Of a DNA stretch of 64,000 nucleotides, positions 27,333 to 35,154 are shown piece by piece. The notes under the pieces were generated by a model that worked only from the letters and a program-made list of their open reading frames with translations, was not told where the DNA came from and did not search any database. The stretch's first letter is position 1, and each line of letters begins with the position of its first letter. Both the position numbers and the translations under genes were made by a program. The stretch covers positions 434,001 to 498,000 of the forward strand of contig NZ_QGGR01000004.1 in NCBI RefSeq assembly GCF_003148685.1, read 5' to 3'. Source of the stretch: Actinoplanes xinjiangensis. Its GTDB lineage: Bacteria > Actinomycetota > Actinomycetes > Mycobacteriales > Micromonosporaceae.

Positions 27333-27902
27333 TCAGCCGCCGACGATTCCCTCGGCCGGCCGCTCCACCAGCGGCAGCTCCCGCCCGAGGATCGCGAACG
27401 CCCGTTCGTCGCCCGGGAACAGGAAGTCCCGCAGCACGTCGGAGAAACCGAACCGCCGATACAGCCGCCACGCCCGGGACGCCTCCTCGTCGGCCTCCGG
27501 AGTGGACAGCAGCACCCGTTGGCCGTCGGCCATCGCCAGCAACGCCCGCAACTGGCGCGCCCCCACCCCGTGGCCCTGCGCCACCGGGCGTACGTGCAGC
27601 TCGACGACCTCGAAACAGTTCGACAGCCAGTACCGGCGGGACGGCTCGTCGAGGGCGGCCCGCACCTGGTCGTGCCACCACTGACCGGCGGCGGAGGTGT
27701 AGCCGTACCCGAAACCGGCGAGCCGGCCCTCCGCGGTCAGTGTCGCCACCGCCCGGAACCCCGGCCGGCGCACGTGCGAGCCGATGTAGCCGCGGCGCGT
27801 CTGCAACAGCTCCTTGCGATACCCCATCGCCTCGCCGTAGACGGTCACCACATCGTCGAGCCGGCGCAGCAGGTCGTCCGGCTGCCAAGCTACGAGCCTC
27901 AT
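27333..27902 (-). CDS. GNAT-family N-acetyltransferase
   Basis: A 189-residue GNAT protein. The acetyl-CoA loop is VRPVAQGHGVGARQLRALL (about 103-121), preceded by the beta-4 strand VVELHV, and RRFGFSDVLRDFLFPG closes the fold. Its ATG overlaps the stop of the crtA-like gene (ATGA), and it ends six bases before the cruF-like start, so it is firmly inside the carotenoid unit. It might acylate the sugar of a glycosylated carotenoid, but GNAT proteins usually modify amines, so this is only a possibility suggested by context. Confidence 0.8.
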   Translation of the reverse strand: MRLVAWQPDDLLRRLDDVVTVYGEAMGYRKELLQTRRGYIGSHVRRPGFRAVATLTAEGRLAGFGYGYTSAAGQWWHDQVRAALDEPSRRYWLSNCFEVVELHVRPVAQGHGVGARQLRALLAMADGQRVLLSTPEADEEASRAWRLYRRFGFSDVLRDFLFPGDERAFAILGRELPLVERPAEGIVGG

Positions 27903-28579
27903 CGCTCCGTCAGCTCCTTGTCGATCCAGCCCAGCACCGTACGGTCGCCGGTGAGGTCACGCACCGCGAAACGGGCGAAAAGCTCCTCCGCGTACCAGCC
28001 GTCGGTGGGCGTACGGGCGATCACCGCGCGGTGCTCCGGCTGACGGTACGCGAACGCGGTCAGATCTGCCGTGCTGCGCCACACGCTTACCGTGCCCTGC
28101 CAGCCGATCGGCGCCTCACCCAGCCCGAACCGGGCCAGCAGACCCGGCGCGTCCGCCACCTCCCGGGCGACCGCCGGGACCGCCCGCCAGAACCGCAGCG
28201 CACGGGTCGGCCGCAGCCGGGCCCGGGTCAGGGCCACCACCATGCCGTCCGTCTTGCGGCCGGTCGGGCGGAACGGGCTGCGACCCGACCACTCACCCCG
28301 GCTCACCAGCGGTTCCAGATCGACGCGGGCCTGCTCCTCGGCTATCGCGTCCCACTGCGGGAACCGGACCGGCGCGTCGCTGACGGTGATGGCCGCCCAG
28401 CGGGTCAGGTCCGTGTCGCCCGGACCGAACGTGGCGCCGGTACCCGTACCGAGGAATTTGCCGAACCTGACCGCGGAGAGGTGCCTCCGGGCGAAGGCCA
28501 TGCGCAGCATGGCGGCACCGACCGCCCGGCGCGGAACCCGCCAGACGTGCAGACTGACATGATCATCGCCCGGGCTCAT
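27899..28579 (-). CDS. CrtA-like carotenoid monooxygenase
   Basis: A 226-residue protein of the spheroidene monooxygenase (CrtA) family, heme-dependent enzymes that oxidise C2 of acyclic carotenoids. Family blocks visible are VSLHVWRVP, FGKFLGTGTGATF, ALTRARLRPTRALRFWRAVP, LGEAPIGWQGTVSVW and GWYAEELFARFAVRD. The gene lies upstream of GNAT, cruF and the glycosyltransferase, with ATGA overlap. It ends up three bases from the YbaK gene, so all genes from the SDR gene to the glycosyltransferase may form one transcript. Some family members act on other substrates, so the ketolase role is an inference from context. Confidence 0.82.
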   Translation of the reverse strand: MSPGDDHVSLHVWRVPRRAVGAAMLRMAFARRHLSAVRFGKFLGTGTGATFGPGDTDLTRWAAITVSDAPVRFPQWDAIAEEQARVDLEPLVSRGEWSGRSPFRPTGRKTDGMVVALTRARLRPTRALRFWRAVPAVAREVADAPGLLARFGLGEAPIGWQGTVSVWRSTADLTAFAYRQPEHRAVIARTPTDGWYAEELFARFAVRDLTGDRTVLGWIDKELTER

Positions 28580-28582
28580 CGA

Positions 28583-29056
28583 TCAGGCGACCCGCGCGGG
28601 GGCGCCGCCGGTGACGCGGATCAGCTCCGCATAGGTCGTGGCGAACACGGACCGGGGTACGCCACCCGCCGCCCACACCACCGGGAACCGTTCCAGCTCG
28701 ACGTCCACCAGGGTTCGCACCGGCTTCGGATGACCCAGCGGGGCGACCCCGCCGATCGCCTGGCCGGTGTGCTGCCGGACGAACTCCGGCGTCGCCCGCC
28801 GCAGCTTGCCGACGCCCAGCTCGGCGGCCACCTTCGCGGTGTCCACCCGGTGCGCACCCGAGGTCAGGACCAGCAGCGGCTCACCGTCGGCGTCGAAGAT
28901 CAGCGAGTTGGCGATCTGCCCGACCTCGATCTCCAGTGCGGCGGCCGCCGCGGCGGCGGTGCTCACCGCCTCGTCCAGGATGACGATCTCGGTGTTCTCG
29001 GCCCCGGCCGCCTTCAGGGCATCGCGGACTGCGGTCACGTTCGGATGGTTGTCCAT
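28583..29056 (-). CDS. YbaK/EbsC-family aminoacyl-tRNA deacylase
   Basis: A 157-residue trans-editing domain of the YbaK/ProX class, which hydrolyses mischarged aminoacyl-tRNA. Recognisable parts are QIANSLIFDADGEPLLVL, ...GAHRVDTAKVAAELG, the IGGVAPLGHP loop and VWAAGGVPRSVF. The ATG lies two bases after the SDR stop. The amino acid removed cannot be told from sequence. Its place ahead of the carotenoid genes looks incidental. Confidence 0.9.
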   Translation of the reverse strand: MDNHPNVTAVRDALKAAGAENTEIVILDEAVSTAAAAAAALEIEVGQIANSLIFDADGEPLLVLTSGAHRVDTAKVAAELGVGKLRRATPEFVRQHTGQAIGGVAPLGHPKPVRTLVDVELERFPVVWAAGGVPRSVFATTYAELIRVTGGAPARVA

Positions 29057-29058
29057 TC

Positions 29059-29868
29059 TTACTTGTTTACCGCCTCGGCACTGGCCTCCCACAACCGCCC
29101 GGCCAGTGCGGCGTCCCGGGCGTGTGCCGCCGGGCGGGTCAGCGTGTGACCCACGTAGTAACCACCGCTCACCAGCTCGGTCTCCGGCGCCGTGGCCAGC
29201 CACACCAGCAGCTCACCGGCCTTCTCCGGGGTGACCAGGAACGGCGCGTACCGGTAGAACAGCCGGACGGTCCGGCCCGCGCCGAAGTTCGTCCGCACCA
29301 CACCCGGGTGGAACGAGACGCTGAACACATCCGGCCAGCGGCGGGCCGCCTCCGCGGCGAACAGGATGTTCGCGGACTTGCCCGCCCCATACGCCTGCCA
29401 GGGGTTGTAGCTCTCCGGATCACCGGCCGGCCGGTCCGGGTCGGGACGGCCCCGCATGTGCGCACGGGACGCCGTGTTCACCACCCGGCCGCCCCGCAGT
29501 CGCTCCCGCAACAGGCTGGTGAGCAGGAACGGGGCCAGATGATTGCCCTGGAACGTCGCCTCGAACCCGTCGGCCGTCCGCCGGAAGTCGTTGATCATGC
29601 CGCCGGCATTGTTCGCCAGCACGTCGATGGCCGGGAACCCGGCCAGCAGATCTCCGGCGAGCGCCCGGACCTCGTCGAGGCGCTCGAAATCGGCGCGGAA
29701 ATGCGGTGGCTCCGTGCCGCCGGCCGCCGCCCGCACCTGCGCCACGGCGTCGGCCAGACGTCGCGGGTCACGGCCCACCAGGACCACCTCGTCGCCGCGT
29801 GCCGCGAACTGCTTCGCGGCGGCCAGCCCTACACCCGAGCTGCCGCCGGTGACCACGATCGTCGCCAT
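29059..29868 (-). CDS. Short-chain dehydrogenase/reductase
   Basis: A 269-residue SDR of the retinol-dehydrogenase-like subgroup. The NADP-binding motif is VVTGGSSGVGLAAAK (residues 5-19), with VGRDPRR as the second glycine/arginine region favouring NADP(H). NNAGG, the catalytic YGAGKSAN and the preceding Ser (TASRAH) complete the active site, and HPGVVRTNF follows. It starts at the ATG before ATIVVTGG; a longer frame upstream is not family-like. As the first gene of the minus-strand series it may drive the downstream unit. Substrate unknown; a carotenoid or retinoid-like alcohol is conceivable. Confidence 0.88.
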   Translation of the reverse strand: MATIVVTGGSSGVGLAAAKQFAARGDEVVLVGRDPRRLADAVAQVRAAAGGTEPPHFRADFERLDEVRALAGDLLAGFPAIDVLANNAGGMINDFRRTADGFEATFQGNHLAPFLLTSLLRERLRGGRVVNTASRAHMRGRPDPDRPAGDPESYNPWQAYGAGKSANILFAAEAARRWPDVFSVSFHPGVVRTNFGAGRTVRLFYRYAPFLVTPEKAGELLVWLATAPETELVSGGYYVGHTLTRPAAHARDAALAGRLWEASAEAVNK

Positions 29869-29938
29869 CCCGCCATCGTATTCACCATCGTGCGGATCCG
29901 CCCGGGGTGATGGCACGCTCGGCCACGGGCGGGTCCCG

Positions 29939-30112
29939 GTGGGTGCGCATCCGGAGGAGCGTGAACCCGGTGGCGGGCGCGGCGCGGCGTGGACCGTCTG
30001 CCTGGCGGTGCTCGTCGCGCTGACGGCTGCGGTGCTGCAGTCGGCCTGGCTGCTGCGCCGGCGGGCCGGCCGATCGGTATCCGCCGGGAAGGAAAGGTTT
30101 CCATCCCGATGA
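29939..30112 (+). CDS. Short single-helix ORF, possible remnant
   Basis: A 57-codon ORF with one clear membrane helix (WTVCLAVLVALTAAVLQSAW) and a basic tail. Its TGA overlaps the ATG of the DUF305 gene (ATGA). In many actinobacteria a small DUF6153-type membrane protein precedes a DUF305 lipoprotein, and this sequence resembles only the C-terminal part of such proteins. It could be a decayed remnant; the GTG start is a guess and has no clear ribosome site. Confidence 0.35.
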   Translation: MGAHPEEREPGGGRGAAWTVCLAVLVALTAAVLQSAWLLRRRAGRSVSAGKERFPSR

Positions 30113-30429
30113 CCCGTACGCTGCTGCGCCGTGCCCTCCCGGCCGGTGCCCTGCTGTTGACCCTCGCCGTGGCCGCCTGTGGTGGCGGTCATTCCACCGG
30201 CCACTCCAGCGCCGAGATCACCACCTCCGCCTCCCCGAGAGCCGTGTTCAACGACGCCGATGTGGCGTTCGCCGAACACATGAGCGTCCACCACCAGCAG
30301 GCGGTCGTGATGTCGGCCCTGGCCGGCGAACGCGCCGCCGACCCCCGGGTGAAGGAACTGGCGGCCACCATCGAAGCCGCACAGTCCCCGGAGATCGCCA
30401 CCATGACCGCCTGGCTCTCCGCGTGGGGC
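30109..30429 (+). pseudogene. DUF305 lipoprotein gene, C-terminal half lost
   Basis: The first ~107 codons encode a lipoprotein signal (MTRTLLRRALPAGALLLTLA, then VAAC) and the N-terminal half of a DUF305 domain: FNDADVAFAEHMSVHHQQAV, ERAADPRVKELAATIEAAQS and PEIATMTAWLSAWG. After that the family similarity stops in all three frames, the second HH motif is missing, and a hairpin begins 32 bases on. The open frame continues, but only as the antisense of the DUF4396 gene. DUF305 proteins are His/Met-rich and often copper-linked. The gene is therefore truncated; whether a short product is still made is unknown. Confidence 0.75.
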
Positions 30430-30460
30430 CGTTCACCGGGCCCCCACCGGCGACGGTCAC

Positions 30461-30488
30461 GGCGCGGCCGGAAGCTTCCGGCCGCGCC
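30461..30488. terminator. Palindromic hairpin between DUF305 remnant and DUF4396 gene
   Basis: GGCGCGGCCGGAAG is followed directly by its reverse complement (28-bp perfect palindrome with an AAGCTT centre). It lies 40 bp from the DUF4396 stop and can act on either strand. Confidence 0.7.
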
Positions 30489-30527
30489 GCGTCCGCCGCC
30501 TCGTGTCCGCCGGCGGGCGTGGAATCG

Positions 30528-31007
30528 TCAGTGGTTGTGCTGCTGGTGGCCGTGGTGGTGCTGGTGCATCACCGCGTGGCCCTTGCCGCGGGTGATGAGC
30601 CACTTGTTGACCGGCACCGTCAGCACGAATGCCACCGCCAGGGCGAAGGCGAGCGAGAGCCAGAACAGCCAGTTGGCCAGGCCCGCCTCCATCGCGCCGG
30701 GGACCGCGAGCATGACCGTGTTGTCGATGATCTCCATGACGGCGATCGACACCGTGTCGGCGGCGAGCGCCACCTTCAGCGCGTCACGGACGTCCATGCC
30801 GGAGCTCAGCAGCGGGCGCATGGTCAGCGCATAGCCGAAGACGAACGCCAGCCCGATCGCGAGGGCCACGGTGGGGGCCGCGGTCCAGCCCAGTGCGGTG
30901 CCGATCATCATGCCGAGCACCTCGCCGATGGCGCAGCCGGTGAGGCAGTGCAGTGTCGCCTGTGCTGCCATCCGCCACGAGGTGGATCCATGTCTGCTCG
31001 AGGTCAT
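30528..31007 (-). CDS. DUF4396 membrane protein with His-rich tail
   Basis: A 159-residue inner-membrane protein with about four helices (ATLHCLTGCAIGEVLGMMIG, VALAIGLAFVFGYAL, and two more) and a cytoplasmic-looking tail HAVMHQHHHGHQQHNH that can bind metal. It is a DUF4396 family member. I chose the ATG preceded by GGGAG; a longer frame upstream crosses the operator. A CsoR-type palindrome lies 30 bp before the start, so expression should rise with copper. The likely role is copper handling in the membrane, inferred from operator, His tail and the neighbouring DUF305 remnant. Confidence 0.87.
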   Translation of the reverse strand: MTSSRHGSTSWRMAAQATLHCLTGCAIGEVLGMMIGTALGWTAAPTVALAIGLAFVFGYALTMRPLLSSGMDVRDALKVALAADTVSIAVMEIIDNTVMLAVPGAMEAGLANWLFWLSLAFALAVAFVLTVPVNKWLITRGKGHAVMHQHHHGHQQHNH

Positions 31008-31036
31008 GAGCTTCTCCCTTCCACTCCGCTGGAAAT

Positions 31037-31053
31037 ATACCCCCTGGGGGTAT
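31037..31053 (-). promoter_or_regulatory. CsoR-type copper operator
   Basis: ATACCCCCTGGGGGTAT is a perfect palindrome matching the G-tract operators of the Cu(I)-sensing repressor CsoR. It lies 30-46 bp upstream of the DUF4396 start, where a repressor would cover the promoter. Confidence 0.85.
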
Positions 31054-31107
31054 GCGAGGGAAGGGTGCCCGCCTCCGGATCCCTGTGACGCGCGCCGCCG
31101 TACGTCT

Positions 31108-31123
31108 TCGATCATCCGTTCGA
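31108..31123. promoter_or_regulatory. Imperfect LexA-like box
   Basis: TCGATC-ATCC-GTTCGA differs by one base from the actinobacterial LexA consensus TCGAAC-N4-GTTCGA. It lies 85 bp upstream of the better box. Confidence 0.45.
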
Positions 31124-31191
31124 AAAACCTGGTGGCGTGGCGCGTTGAAGGTTGCGTTTTTGTCGTAGGGGGGTGTTAGTCTTTCGGTAGT

Positions 31192-31207
31192 TAGAACGGA
31201 TGTTCGA
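31192..31207 (+). promoter_or_regulatory. LexA (SOS) box ahead of the mutasome genes
   Basis: TAGAAC-GGAT-GTTCGA contains the GAAC-N4-GTTC core of actinobacterial LexA boxes. AT-richer sequence with TTGCGTTTTTG and TTAGTC precedes it. The 372 bp from here to the HEPN gene are GC-rich with several small hairpins and no gene I can support, so they are probably a leader. Confidence 0.75.
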
Positions 31208-31579
31208 AAGGGTGTTCGTTCGGCTCCGGGAGCGTGTTTCGCGGCTCGCCTCCCGGGTGCGGCGCCCGCGAAGCGCTGCACACATGGTCCGGGCATTCGC
31301 GGGTCCGGGCCTCGTTCAAGGCAGGCCGTCGCTCGCTGCCCCCGACCCCCGGTGGCGGGCGACGGACCCGCCGGCGGTGCCGGCCGGGTGTGGTGTGGGG
31401 AAGCTTCACACCTGGCCGGCTTGCCGTCGGGCGGTCCCCGTGGCCGCCCACCGGGGCTCCGGCCGCCCGTTGGAGCCCCGGTCTCCGGCTTCGGCCGGTC
31501 ACGGCATGCTGCGTCTTCCTCCGCAGCGATCGGTTCGACCCACCAACGTCGGATGCGGAACGAGCGAGGAGAAACGACG

Positions 31580-32230
31580 ATGGCGAGCACCAAGGCCCCG
31601 GACCTCATGGCGGCTCCCGGTCCGGCGCACAACAGCCCGGCCCGGCCGGCCCCCCAGCCTCCTGCAGACCGTGCGGCTCAGCAGGTCCCCAGGCCTCGCT
31701 ACGACCATGCGCCCCAAAGGGATCACATGGCTCAGGCGCCCACCGTCCCAGCCCAGCCCGGCCCGGCGAAGATCGGCTCGGCCACGGGTGCGGCCTCTCG
31801 GTCCGAGGCGCCCACGGTTCCGGCGCACATGCTGCCCCATCGCACTCCCGCCCAGCTGCTGGCGATCGCGCATGAGGGCTTGACCGAGGCGGCGAAGACC
31901 GGTCCGGACGGGTTGCGCTACGCGACGGCTCACCTGGCCGCCCTGCGCGCGGCCGCGGCTCTGATCGCCGCGCGTGCCCGCCCTTCCGCACCCAGCCGCC
32001 GGGCCCGTGCGACCAGTGCCTGGTCCTTGCTGGTCCTGGTGGCGCCCGAGTTCAGCGACTGGGCCGGCTATTTCGCTCTGGGCGCGAGCAAGCGCGCAGC
32101 CGCCGAAGCCGGCATCCCGCACGTGGTCAGCGCTCGTGAGGCCGACGACCTGCTACGGGCGGCCGAGCAGTTCGTCACCGTGGCCGAGTCCTCCCTGGGC
32201 TTCACCTACCAGCCTCCACTGGCCGCATGA
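31580..32230 (+). CDS. SAV_6107-type HEPN protein
   Basis: A 216-residue protein. Residues 1-90 are Pro/Ala-rich and disordered. Residues about 92-210 form the helical HEPN domain seen in SAV_6107-like proteins (TPAQLLAIAHEGLTEAAKTG, RYATAHLAALRAAAALIAAR, then WSLLVLVAPEFSDWAGYFAL). ATG follows GGAG by about ten bases. Genes of this family regularly sit with dnaE2 or DinB polymerase genes in actinobacteria, and it is the first gene after the SOS box here. A role in damage response is inferred from this linkage; the RNase motif of toxin HEPN proteins (RxxxxH) is not evident. Confidence 0.82.
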   Translation: MASTKAPDLMAAPGPAHNSPARPAPQPPADRAAQQVPRPRYDHAPQRDHMAQAPTVPAQPGPAKIGSATGAASRSEAPTVPAHMLPHRTPAQLLAIAHEGLTEAAKTGPDGLRYATAHLAALRAAAALIAARARPSAPSRRARATSAWSLLVLVAPEFSDWAGYFALGASKRAAAEAGIPHVVSAREADDLLRAAEQFVTVAESSLGFTYQPPLAA

Positions 32231-33022
32231 CCACCCCCGCCGCTTCGGCCGACCCCTTGCCTTCCCCGGCGGCCGATTACCCGCGCCTTTCCTTCCACCG
32301 CATGCCCCAGCCTCTTCCCGGCACCCGTACGCTCCGGGCCCTTCCCCCGGTGACATGCCTCAGGCCTTCCCGGCGATGGCGCGTTCTGGGCCGTTCCCGC
32401 AGCCGCGTCCTCCGGGCCTTTGCCGCGGTCGTATGCCCGAGGCCTTCCCGGCGGTCGCGGCCTTCGTTGCTTGCCGGCAGTCGCGTGCCCCGGGTCTTCC
32501 CTCCGGTCGTATTTCCTGGGTTCTCGCCGCGGTTGCATGTCCCGGGCCCTTCCCCGTGGCCGCATATTCCGAGTCTTAGCGGTGCCACATGACCTGGACT
32601 CTTCCCCACGCCCCACACGAGGGCTCTGCCTGATCACGTGCTCAGGGGCGATTCTCGGCCGGCGTCTTCCGCCAGGTCGTGAGTGTCGCTGGACATGACG
32701 ATGACGGCGATGCCCGCCTTCGTGCGGTGTCCTCCGGCGAGATTCGTGCTTCGTTGCCTCCCGGTCGGGCCTGGGCCTTCGGTTCGGGCCGGGCCTGGGC
32801 TTTCGGTTCGGGTCGGGCTGGGCTTTCGGTTCGGATCGGACTGAGCCGGGCCTTCGGTTCGGATTGCCGGTGGTAAGGACTGTCGGCCTTCGGCTGAGGC
32901 GTCGGCTTTCTTCGGGGAGACGGGCGGCGTGGGGCCGTGTTGGTGCTGGTGAGGGTTTGTCTACGTGACCGGGGTTGCCGTCCGGGGGCGCTTGACGGGG
33001 AAGCGACAGAGCGAGGCATAAC
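32231..33022. repeat. Gene-free gap of degenerate minisatellites before imuA'
   Basis: About 790 bp without a supportable gene. From 32340 to 32580 a degenerate ~33-bp unit rich in GGCCTTCCCG and CGGTCGTATG recurs. From 32764 to 32870 four units of 24-28 bp share TTCGGTTCGG. A frame opening at an ATG over the HEPN stop (32227) runs through the first repeat block, but its composition is repeat-driven. The imuA' start follows a weak GAGG site. Confidence 0.65.
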
Positions 33023-34933
33023 GTGGCTGGGCGCATGATCAGTGGTGCGAATGCTCTTGCGGGGCTGGTCCGGACGGCTACCGGAACCGGCGAGGCGGAC
33101 GTGGACCGGATGCTGCCGGTGGCGGCTGAGCTGGGCGGGTTGCTGCCGGGCCGCGCGCTGCGCCGGGGCAGCACCGTCGCTGTCGCCAACGCGCAGATCC
33201 TGCCGGCCGGTGTGGGTAGGCCGTCGCGGGTTGCATCCGGCCGGAGTTCCGGCGCAGTGACCTCGGCCCTCAGGCCAGGCGTCTCTGCCGACCGCGGCAT
33301 CTCGTCAGCCGGCCCAGGCGTGTCGGCCAGTCGAGGCCGAGTGTCCGCCGCTACCCCGGATCCGTCTGCTGGACCGGAAATGCCGCCTGCCACACCGGCC
33401 CTACCCGTTACGTCGGGATTGGCTGGTGAGCGCGCATCCGGAATGCCTGGACCACACAACGTGAGTCCACCCAATGGCGTTCGGTATGACGGCGTCGGCA
33501 GACACGAAAGTGCGCTGCTTGGCGGTGCCATCCTGCCGAGCGGTGGCCAGCCGAGCGGCGGTCTGCCTGGTGGTGGTCTGCCTTCGGCCGAGCGGCGGTT
33601 CGCCGAGCACGGCGTGAACGGTGCTGGTCTGCCTGGCGGTGCTGGTCTGTCTGGCGGTGCCGGTCCACGCGGTGCCGGCCTGCCAAGCGGTGCTGGTCTG
33701 TCTGGCGGTGCCGGTCTACCAGGTGGCTCCGGTGGGGCGGACTTGTCTGACGGGGCAGGGTCGGCAGGCGGGGCAGGTCTGCCTGGCCCATCTGAATCGG
33801 ATCGTGGCGATGAGCCTGCTGAGGGGGCTGGACCGGCAGGTGGTCCGGCGTCCGGGAGGGCTTGGTCGGCCGGTGGGGCTGAGGTGGCGGGAGGAGCCGG
33901 GCCGGCGGCGGTGAGGGCTGGACTGTCGGCTGTTGCGGGATCGGGTGCCGGGCGCGGGCTGTCGGTGGTGGGCGGCGGGCCGGGCGGCTCTGGTTCGGCT
34001 GCGTCTAGGGCTGGGGTTTCGGCTGGTGGAGGGACCTCGCTGATGCTGGCGCTGCTCTCCGCCGCGTCGCGGAACGGGGCCTGGTGTGCGGTTGTCGGGA
34101 TGCCTGCTCTGGGGGCTGTCGCCGCTGCCGAGAGTGGCATCGTGCTGGAGCGGCTTGCGCTCGTTCCGGATCCGGGGCCGGACTGGCCCACTGTGGTGGC
34201 TGCGCTGATCGACGGTGTGGATGTGGTGGTCACGGCTGTTCCCGGGCAGGTGTCGCCGTCCGTCATCAGCCGGCTGGCGGCTCGGGCCCGGCAGCGGGGG
34301 AGTCTGCTGGTGCCGTTCGGGGACTGGGCCGGTGCGGATGTGCAACTGCGTGTCGGTGAAGGGCACTGGGAGGGGCTCGGCTTCGGACGGGGGCGGTTGC
34401 GCCGTCGGGAAGTCACCGTCGTGGCCGATGGGCGGGGTGCGGCAGCGCGGCCACGGCAGATCACCATGTGGATGCCGGGTGTCTCGGTTCGTTCCGCCGG
34501 CATTCCGCCGATCCCGTCGGGGGCCAGCCACGGTCCGGCGCCGGTCCGGCCACGGTCCGGCGGCGTCGGCGCTCCCGCGTTGGTGAGGCCCCGATCGTCA
34601 GCCGACGCGACGATGCCCGCGGAAGCAGAAGCAGAAGCAGAAACCGAAGTTGTAGCTACAGCGAAAGCCGTAGCGGAAGCAGAAACCGAAGCGGAAGCAG
34701 AAACCGAAGCCGGAGCCGGAGCCGGAGCTGCAGCCGGAGCCGGAGCCGGAGCTGCAGCCGGAGCCGGAGCCGGAGTTGCAGCAGAAGCCGCAGCCGGAGC
34801 CGGAGCCGGAGCTGCAGCAGAAGCCGCAGCCGGAGCCGGAGCCGGAGCTGCAGCAGAAGCCGCAGCCGAAGTCGTTGTCGAAGCTCAGGGTCAGGGCCTG
34901 TCCATCTGCCCGTCACCGGTGAGGCGAGGGTGA
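33023..34933 (+). CDS. imuA': ImuA'-like mutasome protein with large low-complexity insertion
   Basis: RecA-fold accessory protein of the ImuA'/ImuB/DnaE2 translesion system, here 636 residues against roughly 230-280 expected. Residues 30-55 ([29 protein letters not shown]) match the family start. Family sequence resumes at 336 ([20 protein letters not shown]) and runs through [25 protein letters not shown] and [20 protein letters not shown] to [12 protein letters not shown] near 470. Residues 56-335 are Gly/Ala/Ser/Pro-rich with AGLPGG-type repeats, inserted where the nucleotide-binding loop would lie. Residues 530-636 are EAEAET- and AGAGAAA-type repeats. GTG start; an ATG four codons later is possible. 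Function may be altered by the insertion. Confidence 0.8.
   Translation: MAGRMISGANALAGLVRTATGTGEADVDRMLPVAAELGGLLPGRALRRGSTVAVANAQILPAGVGRPSRVASGRSSGAVTSALRPGVSADRGISSAGPGVSASRGRVSAATPDPSAGPEMPPATPALPVTSGLAGERASGMPGPHNVSPPNGVRYDGVGRHESALLGGAILPSGGQPSGGLPGGGLPSAERRFAEHGVNGAGLPGGAGLSGGAGPRGAGLPSGAGLSGGAGLPGGSGGADLSDGAGSAGGAGLPGPSESDRGDEPAEGAGPAGGPASGRAWSAGGAEVAGGAGPAAVRAGLSAVAGSGAGRGLSVVGGGPGGSGSAASRAGVSAGGGTSLMLALLSAASRNGAWCAVVGMPALGAVAAAESGIVLERLALVPDPGPDWPTVVAALIDGVDVVVTAVPGQVSPSVISRLAARARQRGSLLVPFGDWAGADVQLRVGEGHWEGLGFGRGRLRRREVTVVADGRGAAARPRQITMWMPGVSVRSAGIPPIPSGASHGPAPVRPRSGGVGAPALVRPRSSADATMPAEAEAEAETEVVATAKAVAEAETEAEAETEAGAGAGAAAGAGAGAAAGAGAGVAAEAAAGAGAGAAAEAAAGAGAGAAAEAAAEVVVEAQGQGLSICPSPVRRG
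33606..33790 (+). repeat. In-frame ~18-bp repeats inside imuA'
   Basis: Repeats of the type GGTGCTGGTCTGCCTGGCG encode AGLxGG units (residues about 200-255) within the insertion. All length steps seen are multiples of three. Confidence 0.8.
34618..34875 (+). repeat. Hexanucleotide and 30-bp repeats at the 3' end of imuA'
   Basis: GAAGCA and GCCGGA hexamers give way to three near-identical 30-bp units (GCCGGAGCCGGAGCTGCAGC plus AGAAGCCGCA) at about 34786-34875. They encode EAEAE and [10 protein letters not shown] tracts and stay in frame. Confidence 0.88.
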
Positions 34934-34936
34934 CGC

Positions 34937-35080
34937 GATGCGGTCGGCGTGCGGGTTGAGGGCGGTCGACGCGTGTGGGGAGGCCTCGCCGGAGGTGACG
35001 GCGATGCGGTCGGTGTGCGGGTTGTGGGCGGTCCCCGTGTGGGGGAGGGCCCCGCGGAGATGCCGGTGATGCGGTGGGTG
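34937..35080. repeat. ~66-bp direct repeat between imuA' and imuB
   Basis: GATGCGGTCGGCGTGCGGGT at 34937 recurs at 35003 and, more degenerate, at 35068. Two full units and a partial third fill most of the 221-bp gap. Confidence 0.75.
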
Positions 35081-35154
35081 TGTGGGGTGGGTTCCACGAG
35101 GGAGGAGGACCGCGGCAGAGGTGGCGAGGGGCCGGTTGCGGGGGAGGGGACGTA

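Noticed and set aside
32227..32592. ORF starting with ATG over the HEPN stop (ATGA)
   Set aside because: The overlap is tempting, but after about 30 codons the sequence is only minisatellite and no family is recognisable.
32206..34503. Long Pro/Ala-rich frame of 765 codons antisense to imuA' and its upstream gap
   Set aside because: Driven by the Gly/Ala repeats on the other strand; it ignores the clear ImuA' segments.
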